From assembly GCA_031401815.1 (NCBI GenBank), contig JANNRW010000426.1, forward strand, positions 1-13,421: a DNA stretch of 13,421 bases. Reading direction: 5' to 3'. The notes under the pieces are model-generated. The model searched no databases. It saw only the letters and a program-made list of their open reading frames with translations, and had not been told where the DNA came from. The position numbers and the translations under genes are program-made. How positions within the stretch are numbered: the first letter of the stretch is position 1; each line of letters begins with the position of its first letter. Of the stretch, positions 1-6,183 are shown one piece after another. The DNA comes from JANNRW01 sp031401815. GTDB lineage: Bacteria > Desulfobacterota > Desulfuromonadia > Geobacterales > DSM-12255.

Positions 1-2
1 CA

Positions 3-1766
3 AACGGACAGCTTGAAACCGCAGGAAATCAGAATATCAGCTATACCTATGCCTACTACAACGACGGCAGACTCCAGAGTGTAACCGACACCACCAATAC
101 CCGGCAAATTTACTATGATGAATACGACAATCTCGGCCAGCGGAAAAAGATTACTGTCCTTAAGGGAGCCGGAGACGACCAGCGCATTATCACATATGAT
201 TACGACACCGCCAATCGCCCCTGGAATATCACGTCAAACTTTGGTACTCCTGCCGCCAAAACCTTTACATATGTTTACGACAACCTCGGCAGACGCGACA
301 CCCTTGCCTATCCCAATGGAACATCTTCCGACTGGAACTTAGACGACCTGAATCGCCTCACTGCTCTCACCCACAAGAACGGCACAACCCCCTTTGCTGC
401 CTTTAACTACAACCAGTACGATTACGTTGGCAACCGCAAATCAGTAACCGGCAGCAGGAACGAAACCTACGGATATGATGAACTTTACAGGCTTACCAGC
501 GTAACCGCCATCAAGTCGGAAGGGTTTACTTATGATCCGGCGGGAAACCGCCTGACCGGTCCGGATGCCAGCGATACCACCTATCAAAGGAACTCCGCCA
601 ATCAGATGACTCAAGGCAGGAAGCTTACCTATGGTTACGATAACCGGGGGAACCAGACAACGAAGACCATCCCCGGAGCACCCGACAAGACCTGGACTAG
701 GGTCTGGGATTTAAACAACCGGCTGACCCAGGAACAAAAGGTTAAAGGGACGGAAGTCAAGACCGTTACCTATAAATATGACCCGTTAGGTAGAAGGATT
801 GAGAAGAAGTTCGAGCAGACCAAGGGAGGCATCACCGAGACCGAGACAACCAATTACCTTTATGACAACGAGGATATAGTTGTCGAGTATTTCACCACGG
901 CAGTAGGCACAGAAAAAACCTTCTATACTCATGGGCCGGGCATTGATGAGCCTTTGGCGCTGGAGAGGGGCGGCAGCTATTACTATTTCCATGCTGACGG
1001 ACTCGGGAGTATTACTCACATAACAAACGCAGCAAAGACAGTTGTCCAGAGTTATACGTATGATGCTTACGGGATGGCGACGGCAACAACGAGTTTCAGG
1101 AATAGTTGCCAGCATACGGGCAGGGAATACGACTGGGAGACCGGGACTCTCTATATGCGGGAGAGGCACCGGGATTTGATGGATGGGAATTTCATCAGCA
1201 AAGACAGGCTCGGTTTTGCGGCAGGGGATACGAATCTTTATCGATATGTGGGTTCAAACGTACAGAACTTTTCTGACCCTTCAGGAAATGCACGGTGGAA
1301 AGATGCGGGGATGTCTTTGTTGGGAGTAGCTAGTAATTCCTTCGGGATGGTTTTGGGCTTTGGTTTAGGTGCTGTACCTGAACCCACCATGCTTACAAAA
1401 GTTGCTGCTGTTGCTGTAACTGCAAAAAGTAGTTATGGATTGGCTGTTAATTCAAAGAATCTTTATAATGCATTAACAGACAAGGCACCTTATTCAACCG
1501 GTGGAATTGGCACTGATACCGCTTGTGCTTTAGCTCCAGGGAACAAAACAGCAAAATCATTAGGAACCGTTTCAGAATTAGGATTAGACCTAATTTCTGG
1601 CGGAGTAGCACGGTCTGCTACAAAAAACGCAATCGGAACACTAAACAAAAATGCAATGGAGAGGGTGTTTGTCCGTGACCCATCGGAATTGGGGAAGGCA
1701 GCAGGGATTGTGCAATACTCTGACTACGTTAAAACCGTCACGGAGGTATCAAATGACTTACAATAG
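3..1766 (+). CDS. Rhs/YD-repeat polymorphic toxin, module 1 (N-terminus outside window)
   Basis: The frame is open from the first codon at position 3 to TAG at 1764-1766 (587 residues seen), so the gene starts upstream of the window; the ATG at 606 is only an internal Met. It carries repeated YD motifs (YDYD, YGYDEL, FTYDPAGNR, YKYDPLGRR), then the RHS-associated core from about 978 (YYYFHADGLGSITHI) through TNLYRYVGSN to DPSG at 1275-1286. After GNARWKDAGM comes a variable tip of 150 residues (1314-1763), rich in Gly/Ala with hydrophobic stretches and ending with the shared motif ERVFVRDP (1659-1682). In known Rhs proteins the repeats form a shell around a C-terminal toxin freed by cleavage near the core end. 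The tip family is not one I recognise; its membrane-type partner suggests membrane action (inference). Its last 14 nt overlap the start of the immunity-like gene at 1753. Confidence 0.9.
   Translation, partial: NGQLETAGNQNISYTYAYYNDGRLQSVTDTTNTRQIYYDEYDNLGQRKKITVLKGAGDDQRIITYDYDTANRPWNITSNFGTPAAKTFTYVYDNLGRRDTLAYPNGTSSDWNLDDLNRLTALTHKNGTTPFAAFNYNQYDYVGNRKSVTGSRNETYGYDELYRLTSVTAIKSEGFTYDPAGNRLTGPDASDTTYQRNSANQMTQGRKLTYGYDNRGNQTTKTIPGAPDKTWTRVWDLNNRLTQEQKVKGTEVKTVTYKYDPLGRRIEKKFEQTKGGITETETTNYLYDNEDIVVEYFTTAVGTEKTFYTHGPGIDEPLALERGGSYYYFHADGLGSITHITNAAKTVVQSYTYDAYGMATATTSFRNSCQHTGREYDWETGTLYMRERHRDLMDGNFISKDRLGFAAGDTNLYRYVGSNVQNFSDPSGNARWKDAGMSLLGVASNSFGMVLGFGLGAVPEPTMLTKVAAVAVTAKSSYGLAVNSKNLYNALTDKAPYSTGGIGTDTACALAPGNKTAKSLGTVSELGLDLISGGVARSATKNAIGTLNKNAMERVFVRDPSELGKAAGIVQYSDYVKTVTEVSNDLQ
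1742..1746 (+). promoter_or_regulatory. Ribosome binding site setting the immunity-1 start
   Basis: GGAGG lies 6 nt before the ATG at 1753 and inside the toxin reading frame. It decides the short start over upstream in-frame Met codons. The equivalent site at the same spacing precedes the third immunity gene. Confidence 0.7.
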
Positions 1767-1932
1767 AATATTGAGATACAGTTTTGTCGCAATAATTTTA
1801 CTAATATCAACAAATTTGATTTTTAAACTTTTTATTTTAAAACATGCAACATCTGTTGACTATTGGCTGGGCATTGGGGCAGCAACATTGGCTTTAGCAT
1901 TTGATTGGGTGACTGGCAATAAGAAAAATTGA
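1753..1932 (+). CDS. Small two-helix membrane protein, probable immunity protein of module 1
   Basis: This 59-residue protein begins MTYNRILRYS and has two likely membrane segments, about residues 9-28 and 36-52, with basic ends (GNKKN at the C-terminus). The ATG at 1753 is chosen because GGAGG at 1742-1746 lies 6 nt upstream, inside the toxin gene; a longer in-frame reading from 1651 would only run out of frame through the toxin tip. The start overlaps the last 14 nt of the toxin gene, the arrangement usual for an immunity gene behind an Rhs or CdiA tip. A homologue, about 53% identical by hand alignment, sits in the same place behind module 3, and a more distant one behind module 2. Role as immunity protein is inferred from position and pairing; no named family is recognised. 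Confidence 0.75.
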   Translation: MTYNRILRYSFVAIILLISTNLIFKLFILKHATSVDYWLGIGAATLALAFDWVTGNKKN

Positions 1933-2248
1933 CGCGACCAAGGGTGTAACGACGGGGTCAGCCCCGGACATGAGACAAAATGATTGCAATTCATTTTTAA
2001 AGCATGGGTAGTTTGCAACTTTAGTTCTATGAAAACTGAATAGTCCAAAACAATCAGCATACCTGCGGCAACATCCTAGGCAGCGGAAACAAGTCACCAT
2101 TCTCAAAGATGCCAGAGCCGACCAGCGCATTATCACCTACGACTACAACACCGCTAACCGTCCCTGGCACATCACTTCAACTGCCGGACAATTCACTTTT
2201 GGCTATGACAACTCCGGCAGAAGACAGACGGTTACTTACCCGAACCAG
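1933..2248 (+). pseudogene. Inter-module spacer followed by degenerate 5' Rhs remnant of module 2
   Basis: From 1933 to about 2050 no gene is seen, only a repeat (1951-1991) holding a small GC-rich hairpin (CGGGG 1953-1957, CCCCG 1962-1966). From about 2060 the sequence is Rhs-like in the same frame as the downstream gene: it aligns with module 1 around the motifs RIITYDY and TANRPW. That frame is open only from 2033, after TGA at 2030-2032, and has no ATG or GTG before the gene called at 2249. The segment at 2066-2085 looks like Y-G-N-I-L-G-Q-R with one base lost near 2081, which would be a frameshift relative to module 1. This is therefore the broken left end of a displaced Rhs copy. Confidence 0.6.
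1951..1991. repeat. Inter-module repeat, copy A
   Basis: The segment starts GACGGGGTCAGCCCCGGACA and continues with TGAGACAAAATGATTGCAAT. It recurs at 5210-5247, there missing a few bases of the hairpin (GTCACCGG instead of GTCAGCCCCGG). Both copies lie a short distance after an immunity gene. It may be a remnant of a mobile element end or a REP-like element; no transposase is near. Confidence 0.6.
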
Positions 2249-3688
2249 TTGACAGCCAATTACGTCTTTGACGATCTGAACCGCTTCAATTCGCTTACTC
2301 ACAAAAATGGTGCAACAGCCTTTGCTGCCTACAATTACACTCATGACATGGTCGGCAACCGCCTTACCAAAACCGGGACAGTGAATGAGAACTACGGATA
2401 TGACGAACTGTATCGTCTGCTCTCCGTGGCAGCCACCAAATCTGAAGGGTTCACCTATGACCCAGCGGGAAACCGCCTGGCCGGACCAGGCCAGACGGAC
2501 ACTGCCTATCAAAGCAATACCGCCAACCAGATGACCCAAGGGCGGAAACTCACCTACGGATACGACAACCGGGGGAACCAGACAACCAAGACCGTTCCCG
2601 GAGCAACCGACAAAACATGGATACGGACATGGGATTACAACAACCGGCTGATTCAGGAACAAAAAGTCAAGGGGGCGGAAGTAAAGACTGTCACCTACAA
2701 ATATGACCCGTTCGGCAGGAGAATTGAGAAGAAGTTCCAGCAGACCAAGGGCGGTGTCACCGAGACGGAGACAACCAACTACGTCTACGACAATGAAGAT
2801 ATTGTTGTTGAGTACTTCACCATTAGCGCAGGAACTGAGAAGACCTTCTATACCCATGGACCGGGCATTGATGAACCTTTGGCGCTGGAGAGGAGCGGCA
2901 GCTATTATTATTTCCACGCTGATGGACTCGGCAGCATTACCCACATCACCAATTCTGACAAGACGGCGGTGCAGAGCTATTCCTATGATGCTTATGGGAT
3001 GGCAACGCCGAGTACTGATTTCCGCAACAGTTACCAACATACCGGCAGGGAGTATGACTGGGAGACTGGGCTACTCTACATGCGGGAGAGGACACGGGAT
3101 TTGATTGATGGGAATTTTACCAGCAAAGACAGACTCGGATTTGCGGCGGGGGATACGAACCTTTATCGATATGTGGGTTCAAACGTGCAAAACTTTACTG
3201 ACCCTTCAGGAAATGCACGGTGGAAAGATGCTGGGATGGCATCGTTGGGTCTACTTAATAATGGTGCAGGCATAATGCTGGGTATCGGGTTGGCTGCTGT
3301 GCCAGATGTCACAGTCTCAAAGGTAGCGGCTGCTTTTGTTTTGACAAAATCGGCATACGGTGCTGGTGCAAACGGCGCAAATCTAGTCGCCGCTCTACTT
3401 GACCGAAATCCAGTTTCAAAAACAGGTGGTCTCATTTCGGATGCTGCTTGCAAATTGAGCAACAACAATAAAACGGTCAAGGGGCTAGCGACAGCGGTAG
3501 ACCTCGCAACTGACTTGGCAATGGGAAGAGTAGCTGGTTATGCGGCGAAAAAGGCTCTCGGCAGCTTAGAAACTCTGACATTGGAAAGGGTATTTGTGAG
3601 GAATCCTGCAAATCTTGGCACACAAGTGGATATAGTTCAGGGGTCAGATGTTGCTAAAACATGGGCGGAGTACGCAAATGAAAAATAA
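2249..3688 (+). CDS. Orphan Rhs core with toxin tip, module 2
   Basis: The Rhs frame ends with TAA at 3686-3688. The start is uncertain: TTG at 2249 is the first usable codon, without a clear ribosome binding site, and Rhs homology continues upstream of it, so this is probably a 5'-truncated copy rather than a normally initiated gene. It has YD repeats, then the core (YYYFHADGLGSITHI to TNLYRYVGSN) and DPSG, followed by GNARWKDAGM and a 149-residue tip (3239-3685). The tip is a diverged member of the family in modules 1 and 3: it keeps the Gly-rich start, a TGG..(S/T)D(A/T)AC element, NKT.K.L, and LERVFVRNP near the end. Displaced Rhs ends of this sort act in other bacteria as a reserve that can recombine onto the full-length gene; that role here is inferred. 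Confidence 0.75.
   Translation: MTANYVFDDLNRFNSLTHKNGATAFAAYNYTHDMVGNRLTKTGTVNENYGYDELYRLLSVAATKSEGFTYDPAGNRLAGPGQTDTAYQSNTANQMTQGRKLTYGYDNRGNQTTKTVPGATDKTWIRTWDYNNRLIQEQKVKGAEVKTVTYKYDPFGRRIEKKFQQTKGGVTETETTNYVYDNEDIVVEYFTISAGTEKTFYTHGPGIDEPLALERSGSYYYFHADGLGSITHITNSDKTAVQSYSYDAYGMATPSTDFRNSYQHTGREYDWETGLLYMRERTRDLIDGNFTSKDRLGFAAGDTNLYRYVGSNVQNFTDPSGNARWKDAGMASLGLLNNGAGIMLGIGLAAVPDVTVSKVAAAFVLTKSAYGAGANGANLVAALLDRNPVSKTGGLISDAACKLSNNNKTVKGLATAVDLATDLAMGRVAGYAAKKALGSLETLTLERVFVRNPANLGTQVDIVQGSDVAKTWAEYANEK
3038..3238 (+). repeat. 201-bp near-identical Rhs core segment, copy in module 2
   Basis: This segment matches 4322-4522 with one difference (G at 3148, A at 4432). Identity ends abruptly after GGGATG, exactly where the core gives way to the tip. 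It is the likely tract of a recent recombination or gene conversion between modules 2 and 3. Confidence 0.85.
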
Positions 3689-3863
3689 TAACAAACTTGG
3701 ATTGATATCAAAAATAGCTATTATTGCCGTTTTTTCATATGAAACGTTTAAAGTCCATTTCAGAAAAGAATCTTTGTCTTCAATAGATTACATCTTGGTC
3801 TTTATTAGCGTGGTAAGTGCTTTCTATTTCACTCGGAAACAAAGAAAGGAACGGGGGTATTAG
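3678..3863 (+). CDS. Small membrane protein, probable immunity protein of module 2
   Basis: This 61-residue protein starts MKNNNKLGLISK, with two hydrophobic segments (about residues 10-22 and 37-51) and a strongly basic tail (RKQRKERGY). ATG at 3678 is chosen because GGAG at 3667-3670 sits 7 nt upstream and the gene overlaps the toxin stop by 11 nt. It is a distant relative of the other two immunity-like proteins: it shares an FK in the loop and S(S)IDY before the second helix, where immunity 1 has SVDY. Its TAG at 3861-3863 directly abuts Rhs core sequence of module 3, with no spacer. Immunity function is inferred from position and pairing with the module 2 tip. Confidence 0.7.
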   Translation: MKNNNKLGLISKIAIIAVFSYETFKVHFRKESLSSIDYILVFISVVSAFYFTRKQRKERGY

Positions 3864-3925
3864 GTGTCCCGGATACGGAAAAGGGGTGGACTCTCGACTG
3901 GGATTACGAGAACCGGCTGAAGTCG

Positions 3926-4975
3926 ATGACAAAAGTGAAGAAGAAAGACGGACTTGTCTTGGAAACCAGGTCGGTCACCTATAAGTACGACCCGTTCGGC
4001 AGGAGGATTGAGAAGAAATTCGAGCAGACAAAGAACGGCGTAACCGAGACGGAAACAACTAATTACGTCTACGATAATGAGGATATTGTGGTCGAATACT
4101 TCACCACCGCAGGCGGAACGGAGAAGACCTTCTACACCCATGGACCGGGTATTGATGAACCATTGGCGCTGGAGTGGAGCGGCAGCTATTACTATTTCCA
4201 CGCCGACGGACTCGGGAGCATTACCCACATTACCAATGCGGCAAAGACTGTTGTGCAGAGTTATACGTATGATGCTTACGGGATGGCGACAGCAAACTCC
4301 GATTTCAGGAACAGCTACCAGCATACCGGCAGGGAGTATGACTGGGAGACTGGGCTACTCTACATGCGGGAGAGGACACGGGATTTGATTGATGGGAATT
4401 TTACCAGCAAAGACAGACTCGGATTTGCGGCAGGGGATACGAACCTTTATCGATATGTGGGTTCAAACGTGCAAAACTTTACTGACCCTTCAGGAAATGC
4501 ACGGTGGAAAGATGCTGGGATGTCTTTGTTGGGAGTAGCTAGTAATTCCTTTGGGATGGTTTTAGGCTTTGGTTTAGGTGCTGTGCCTGAACCCACCATG
4601 CTTACAAAAGCTGCTGCTGTTGCTGTAACTGCAAAAAGTAGTTATGGATTGGCTGTTAATTCGAAGAACCTTTATAACGCATTAACAGATAAGGCTCCTT
4701 ATTCAACTGGAGGAATTGGTACTGATACCGCTTGTGCTCTAGCTCCTGGAAACAAAACGGCAAAAGCTCTGGGAACAACGTCTGAATTGGGTTTGGATTT
4801 GCTTGCAGGGGGAATTGCACGGACTTCGGCAAAGAACGCAGTAGGTGTCCTAAACAAAAATGCTATGGAAAGAGTCTTTGTTCGTGACCCATCTGAACTC
4901 GGACGAGTTGCTGGTGCTGTGCAATTTTCTGACACCGCTAAATCAGTTGGGGAGGCATATCTTGACTTACAATAA
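3926..4975 (+). CDS. Orphan Rhs core with toxin tip, module 3
   Basis: Rhs homology starts at about 3864, right after the module 2 immunity stop: VPDTEKGWTLDWDYENRL aligns with the segment before YKYDPFGRR in the other modules. The first ATG is at 3926 (MTKVKKKDG) and has no clear ribosome binding site, so this is likely a promoterless, displaced Rhs end. It lacks most YD repeats and carries the core, DPSG and GNARWKDAGM, then a 150-residue tip (4523-4972) about 85% identical to the module 1 tip by hand count. Nearly all differences lie in the second half of the tip, and the last 15 residues are almost wholly different until the common LQ end. The last 14 nt overlap the immunity gene at 4962. 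The core end is nearly identical in DNA to module 2, so the gene is a mosaic. Confidence 0.75.
   Translation: MTKVKKKDGLVLETRSVTYKYDPFGRRIEKKFEQTKNGVTETETTNYVYDNEDIVVEYFTTAGGTEKTFYTHGPGIDEPLALEWSGSYYYFHADGLGSITHITNAAKTVVQSYTYDAYGMATANSDFRNSYQHTGREYDWETGLLYMRERTRDLIDGNFTSKDRLGFAAGDTNLYRYVGSNVQNFTDPSGNARWKDAGMSLLGVASNSFGMVLGFGLGAVPEPTMLTKAAAVAVTAKSSYGLAVNSKNLYNALTDKAPYSTGGIGTDTACALAPGNKTAKALGTTSELGLDLLAGGIARTSAKNAVGVLNKNAMERVFVRDPSELGRVAGAVQFSDTAKSVGEAYLDLQ
4322..4522 (+). repeat. 201-bp near-identical Rhs core segment, copy in module 3
   Basis: Partner of 3038-3238. Upstream of it module 3 looks more like module 1 (for example TTATACGTATGATGCTTACG at 4261), and downstream of it the tip is module 1-like. 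The module 2-like tract is therefore flanked on both sides by module 1-like DNA. Confidence 0.85.
4951..4955 (+). promoter_or_regulatory. Ribosome binding site setting a TTG start for immunity 3
   Basis: GGAGG lies 6 nt before TTG at 4962, the same sequence and spacing as before the ATG of immunity 1, so TTG is very likely the true start. The only nearby in-frame ATG (4860) would read through the toxin tip in the wrong frame. Confidence 0.65.
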
Positions 4976-5141
4976 AATAATTAAATACGGCTTTATTGTT
5001 GTTATATTTATCATTTTCGCCAATCTGATTTACAAAATATATATATTAAAGCATGCGACACAGTTAGAGTTTCTGTTAGGTATTGCTGCTTTGACTTTGG
5101 CTTTTGTGTACGACTGGGTATCAGGAAAAAAGAAGAAATAG
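4962..5141 (+). CDS. Small two-helix membrane protein, probable immunity protein of module 3
   Basis: This 59-residue protein starts at TTG (read as Met), then TYNKIIKYGF, and ends in DWVSGKKKK. It has two predicted membrane helices, about residues 9-28 and 37-51, with the conserved loop ILKHAT between them. It aligns without gaps to immunity 1, about 31 of 59 positions identical by hand. The loop and the ends are conserved while the helices differ by hydrophobic exchanges. It overlaps the module 3 toxin stop by 14 nt. The lower identity of immunity 1 versus 3 compared with their cognate tips fits a changed specificity, which is an inference. Confidence 0.72.
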   Translation: MTYNKIIKYGFIVVIFIIFANLIYKIYILKHATQLEFLLGIAALTLAFVYDWVSGKKKK

Positions 5142-5343
5142 CTAAACGCTGTTAAAATTATTTTACGCGTAGATTTCATGAGACAATACGCTGAACTTTG
5201 CGACAAAAAGACGGGGTCACCGGACATGAGACAAAATGATTGAAATTGATTCAACATACAACCGCCAAGCTACCAAAATCATTAAAGCAGCCCATTAGCG
5301 CCGAAGCTACATATTTGACAAAAATACTAACGAAACTAGGCAC
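5142..5343 (+). other. Spacer between immunity 3 and the truncated Rhs N-terminal gene
   Basis: No gene is seen. It holds the second copy of the inter-module repeat (5210-5247) and a shorter echo of it, CATGAGACAA at 5178-5187. A TTGACA hexamer at 5315-5320 is present but no fitting -10 box was found between it and the next start. The stretch is AT-rich. Confidence 0.5.
5210..5247. repeat. Inter-module repeat, copy B
   Basis: GACGGGGTCACCGGACATGA followed by GACAAAATGATTGAAATT, matching 1951-1991 apart from a small deletion in the hairpin and a substitution near the end. Its placement after an immunity gene is like copy A. Confidence 0.6.
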
Positions 5344-6048
5344 ATGATCAGAGCAATAAAGTCAATCGGCACAAATGCACTAATACTTTTTCTGTGGCTG
5401 CTTTTCACAGTTTGCCCCGTTGTGGCCAAAATCACCGATGCCAAACTGAATGACACTGTTTTCAGATACAGCGGCAGTGAAGGAAACGGCATAGACCAGC
5501 TTGTCGGCGTCTATGATGCAAATGTTGCGAAGAACACTCCTCTGGATAGCCAACCACACACTGCTTACCTTTATGGCAAGCTTGGACGTCTCGACACAGA
5601 AACCGACCCGATAGGCAAGAGGATTCACTACACCTATTACGACAACGGTATGGTCAAGGAGAAGTACGATGCAACAAACAGCACACCGGGAACCCTCCTT
5701 GTCACCTACACATACAACAACCGTGGTCAGATAACCGACAAGACTTTCACTGACGGCACCTATGAGCATTACACCTACACGGCAAACGGACAGCTTGAAA
5801 CCGCAGGAAATCAGAATATCAGCTATACCTATGCCTACTACAACGACGGCAGACTCCAGAGCGTAACCGACACCACCAATAAGGCAATCAAGAAGCCTTT
5901 GACCGCGGAAGACGTCACTCTATGGGCGGAAAAGCTTGATACGATAATCATTGCCGACATGACTGCCGAACAGAAAACGGCCATGTGTCATGAAGTTGAA
6001 AAGCTGCGGAGTGTGGCGTATAAAAAGTTGAAACTGCTCAAGGTGTAA
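5344..6048 (+). CDS. Truncated secreted Rhs/YD-repeat N-terminal protein with unrelated tail
   Basis: The 234-residue product has a Sec-type signal peptide at residues 1-28 (basic start, core NALILFLWLLFTV, likely cut after PVVA). Residues about 50-179 are YD-repeat sequence (YLYGKLGRLDTETD, YTYYDNGMV, YTYNNRGQ, YTANGQLE). DNA 5783-5881 equals window positions 1-99 except for one base, and the match stops inside an Asn codon. After that come 55 residues (KAIKKPLTAEDVTLW to KLKLLKV), charged and probably helical, unlike Rhs and not recognised. It is thus an Rhs N-terminus cut by a deletion or insertion and fused to foreign DNA, without core, tip or immunity gene. The signal peptide implies that the intact parent crosses the inner membrane by Sec. 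The ribosome binding site before ATG 5344 is weak (AGG at 5338-5340). Confidence 0.75.
   Translation: MIRAIKSIGTNALILFLWLLFTVCPVVAKITDAKLNDTVFRYSGSEGNGIDQLVGVYDANVAKNTPLDSQPHTAYLYGKLGRLDTETDPIGKRIHYTYYDNGMVKEKYDATNSTPGTLLVTYTYNNRGQITDKTFTDGTYEHYTYTANGQLETAGNQNISYTYAYYNDGRLQSVTDTTNKAIKKPLTAEDVTLWAEKLDTIIIADMTAEQKTAMCHEVEKLRSVAYKKLKLLKV
5783..5881 (+). repeat. 99-bp direct repeat of the window start
   Basis: Identical to positions 1-99 except C at 5862 versus T at 80. The end at 5881 marks the breakpoint of the truncated Rhs gene. The match probably continues leftwards beyond the window edge, which would make the upstream parent Rhs gene the source or sister of this N-terminus. Confidence 0.85.
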
Positions 6049-6116
6049 ATGGTTAGCAGTAGGACGAAAAAAGCAAAAATACGGAGGCTAAGTGAAGTGA
6101 TTTCGAAAAGTTACAG

Positions 6117-6136
6117 AATTCCCGACGTCCGGAATT
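6117..6136. promoter_or_regulatory. Near-palindrome upstream of the methyltransferase, possible operator
   Basis: AATTCCCGACGTCCGGAATT is a 20-bp palindrome with one mismatched symmetric pair (positions 7 and 14). It overlaps a GAATTC at 6116-6121 and ends 47 bp before the methyltransferase ATG. A weak promoter reading, TTACAG 6111-6116 and ATTAAT 6134-6139 with 17 nt between, would place it between the two boxes. The rest of the 6049-6183 spacer holds no supported gene. Confidence 0.35.
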
Positions 6137-6183
6137 AATAGGGTGATGGGTTTGAAAATGATAGCAGTCTAACAGGGAGTAAT

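Noticed and set aside
606..1766. Treating ATG 606 as the start of the module 1 Rhs gene
   Set aside because: The same frame is open and Rhs-like back to position 3, with YD repeats continuing to the window edge.
2177..3040. 287-residue minus-strand frame opposite module 2
   Set aside because: It lies entirely opposite the Rhs core; the same shadow appears opposite the other modules, and it has no Shine-Dalgarno or domain signal of its own.
3..5141. CRISPR or short tandem array
   Set aside because: The repeats are about 1.3-1.9 kb coding modules with diverged sequence, not short spaced repeats.
5315..5320. TTGACA as -35 of a promoter for the 5344 gene
   Set aside because: No plausible -10 box at 16-18 nt spacing; the expected position already reaches the start codon.
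6116..6121. GAATTC as the methyltransferase's own target
   Set aside because: Family membership does not fix specificity; GAATTC also occurs at 10539 and 11801, as expected by chance.
6049..6138. 29-residue Lys/Arg-rich frame after the truncated Rhs gene
   Set aside because: Too short, starts directly after a stop with no ribosome binding site, and no homology is recognised.
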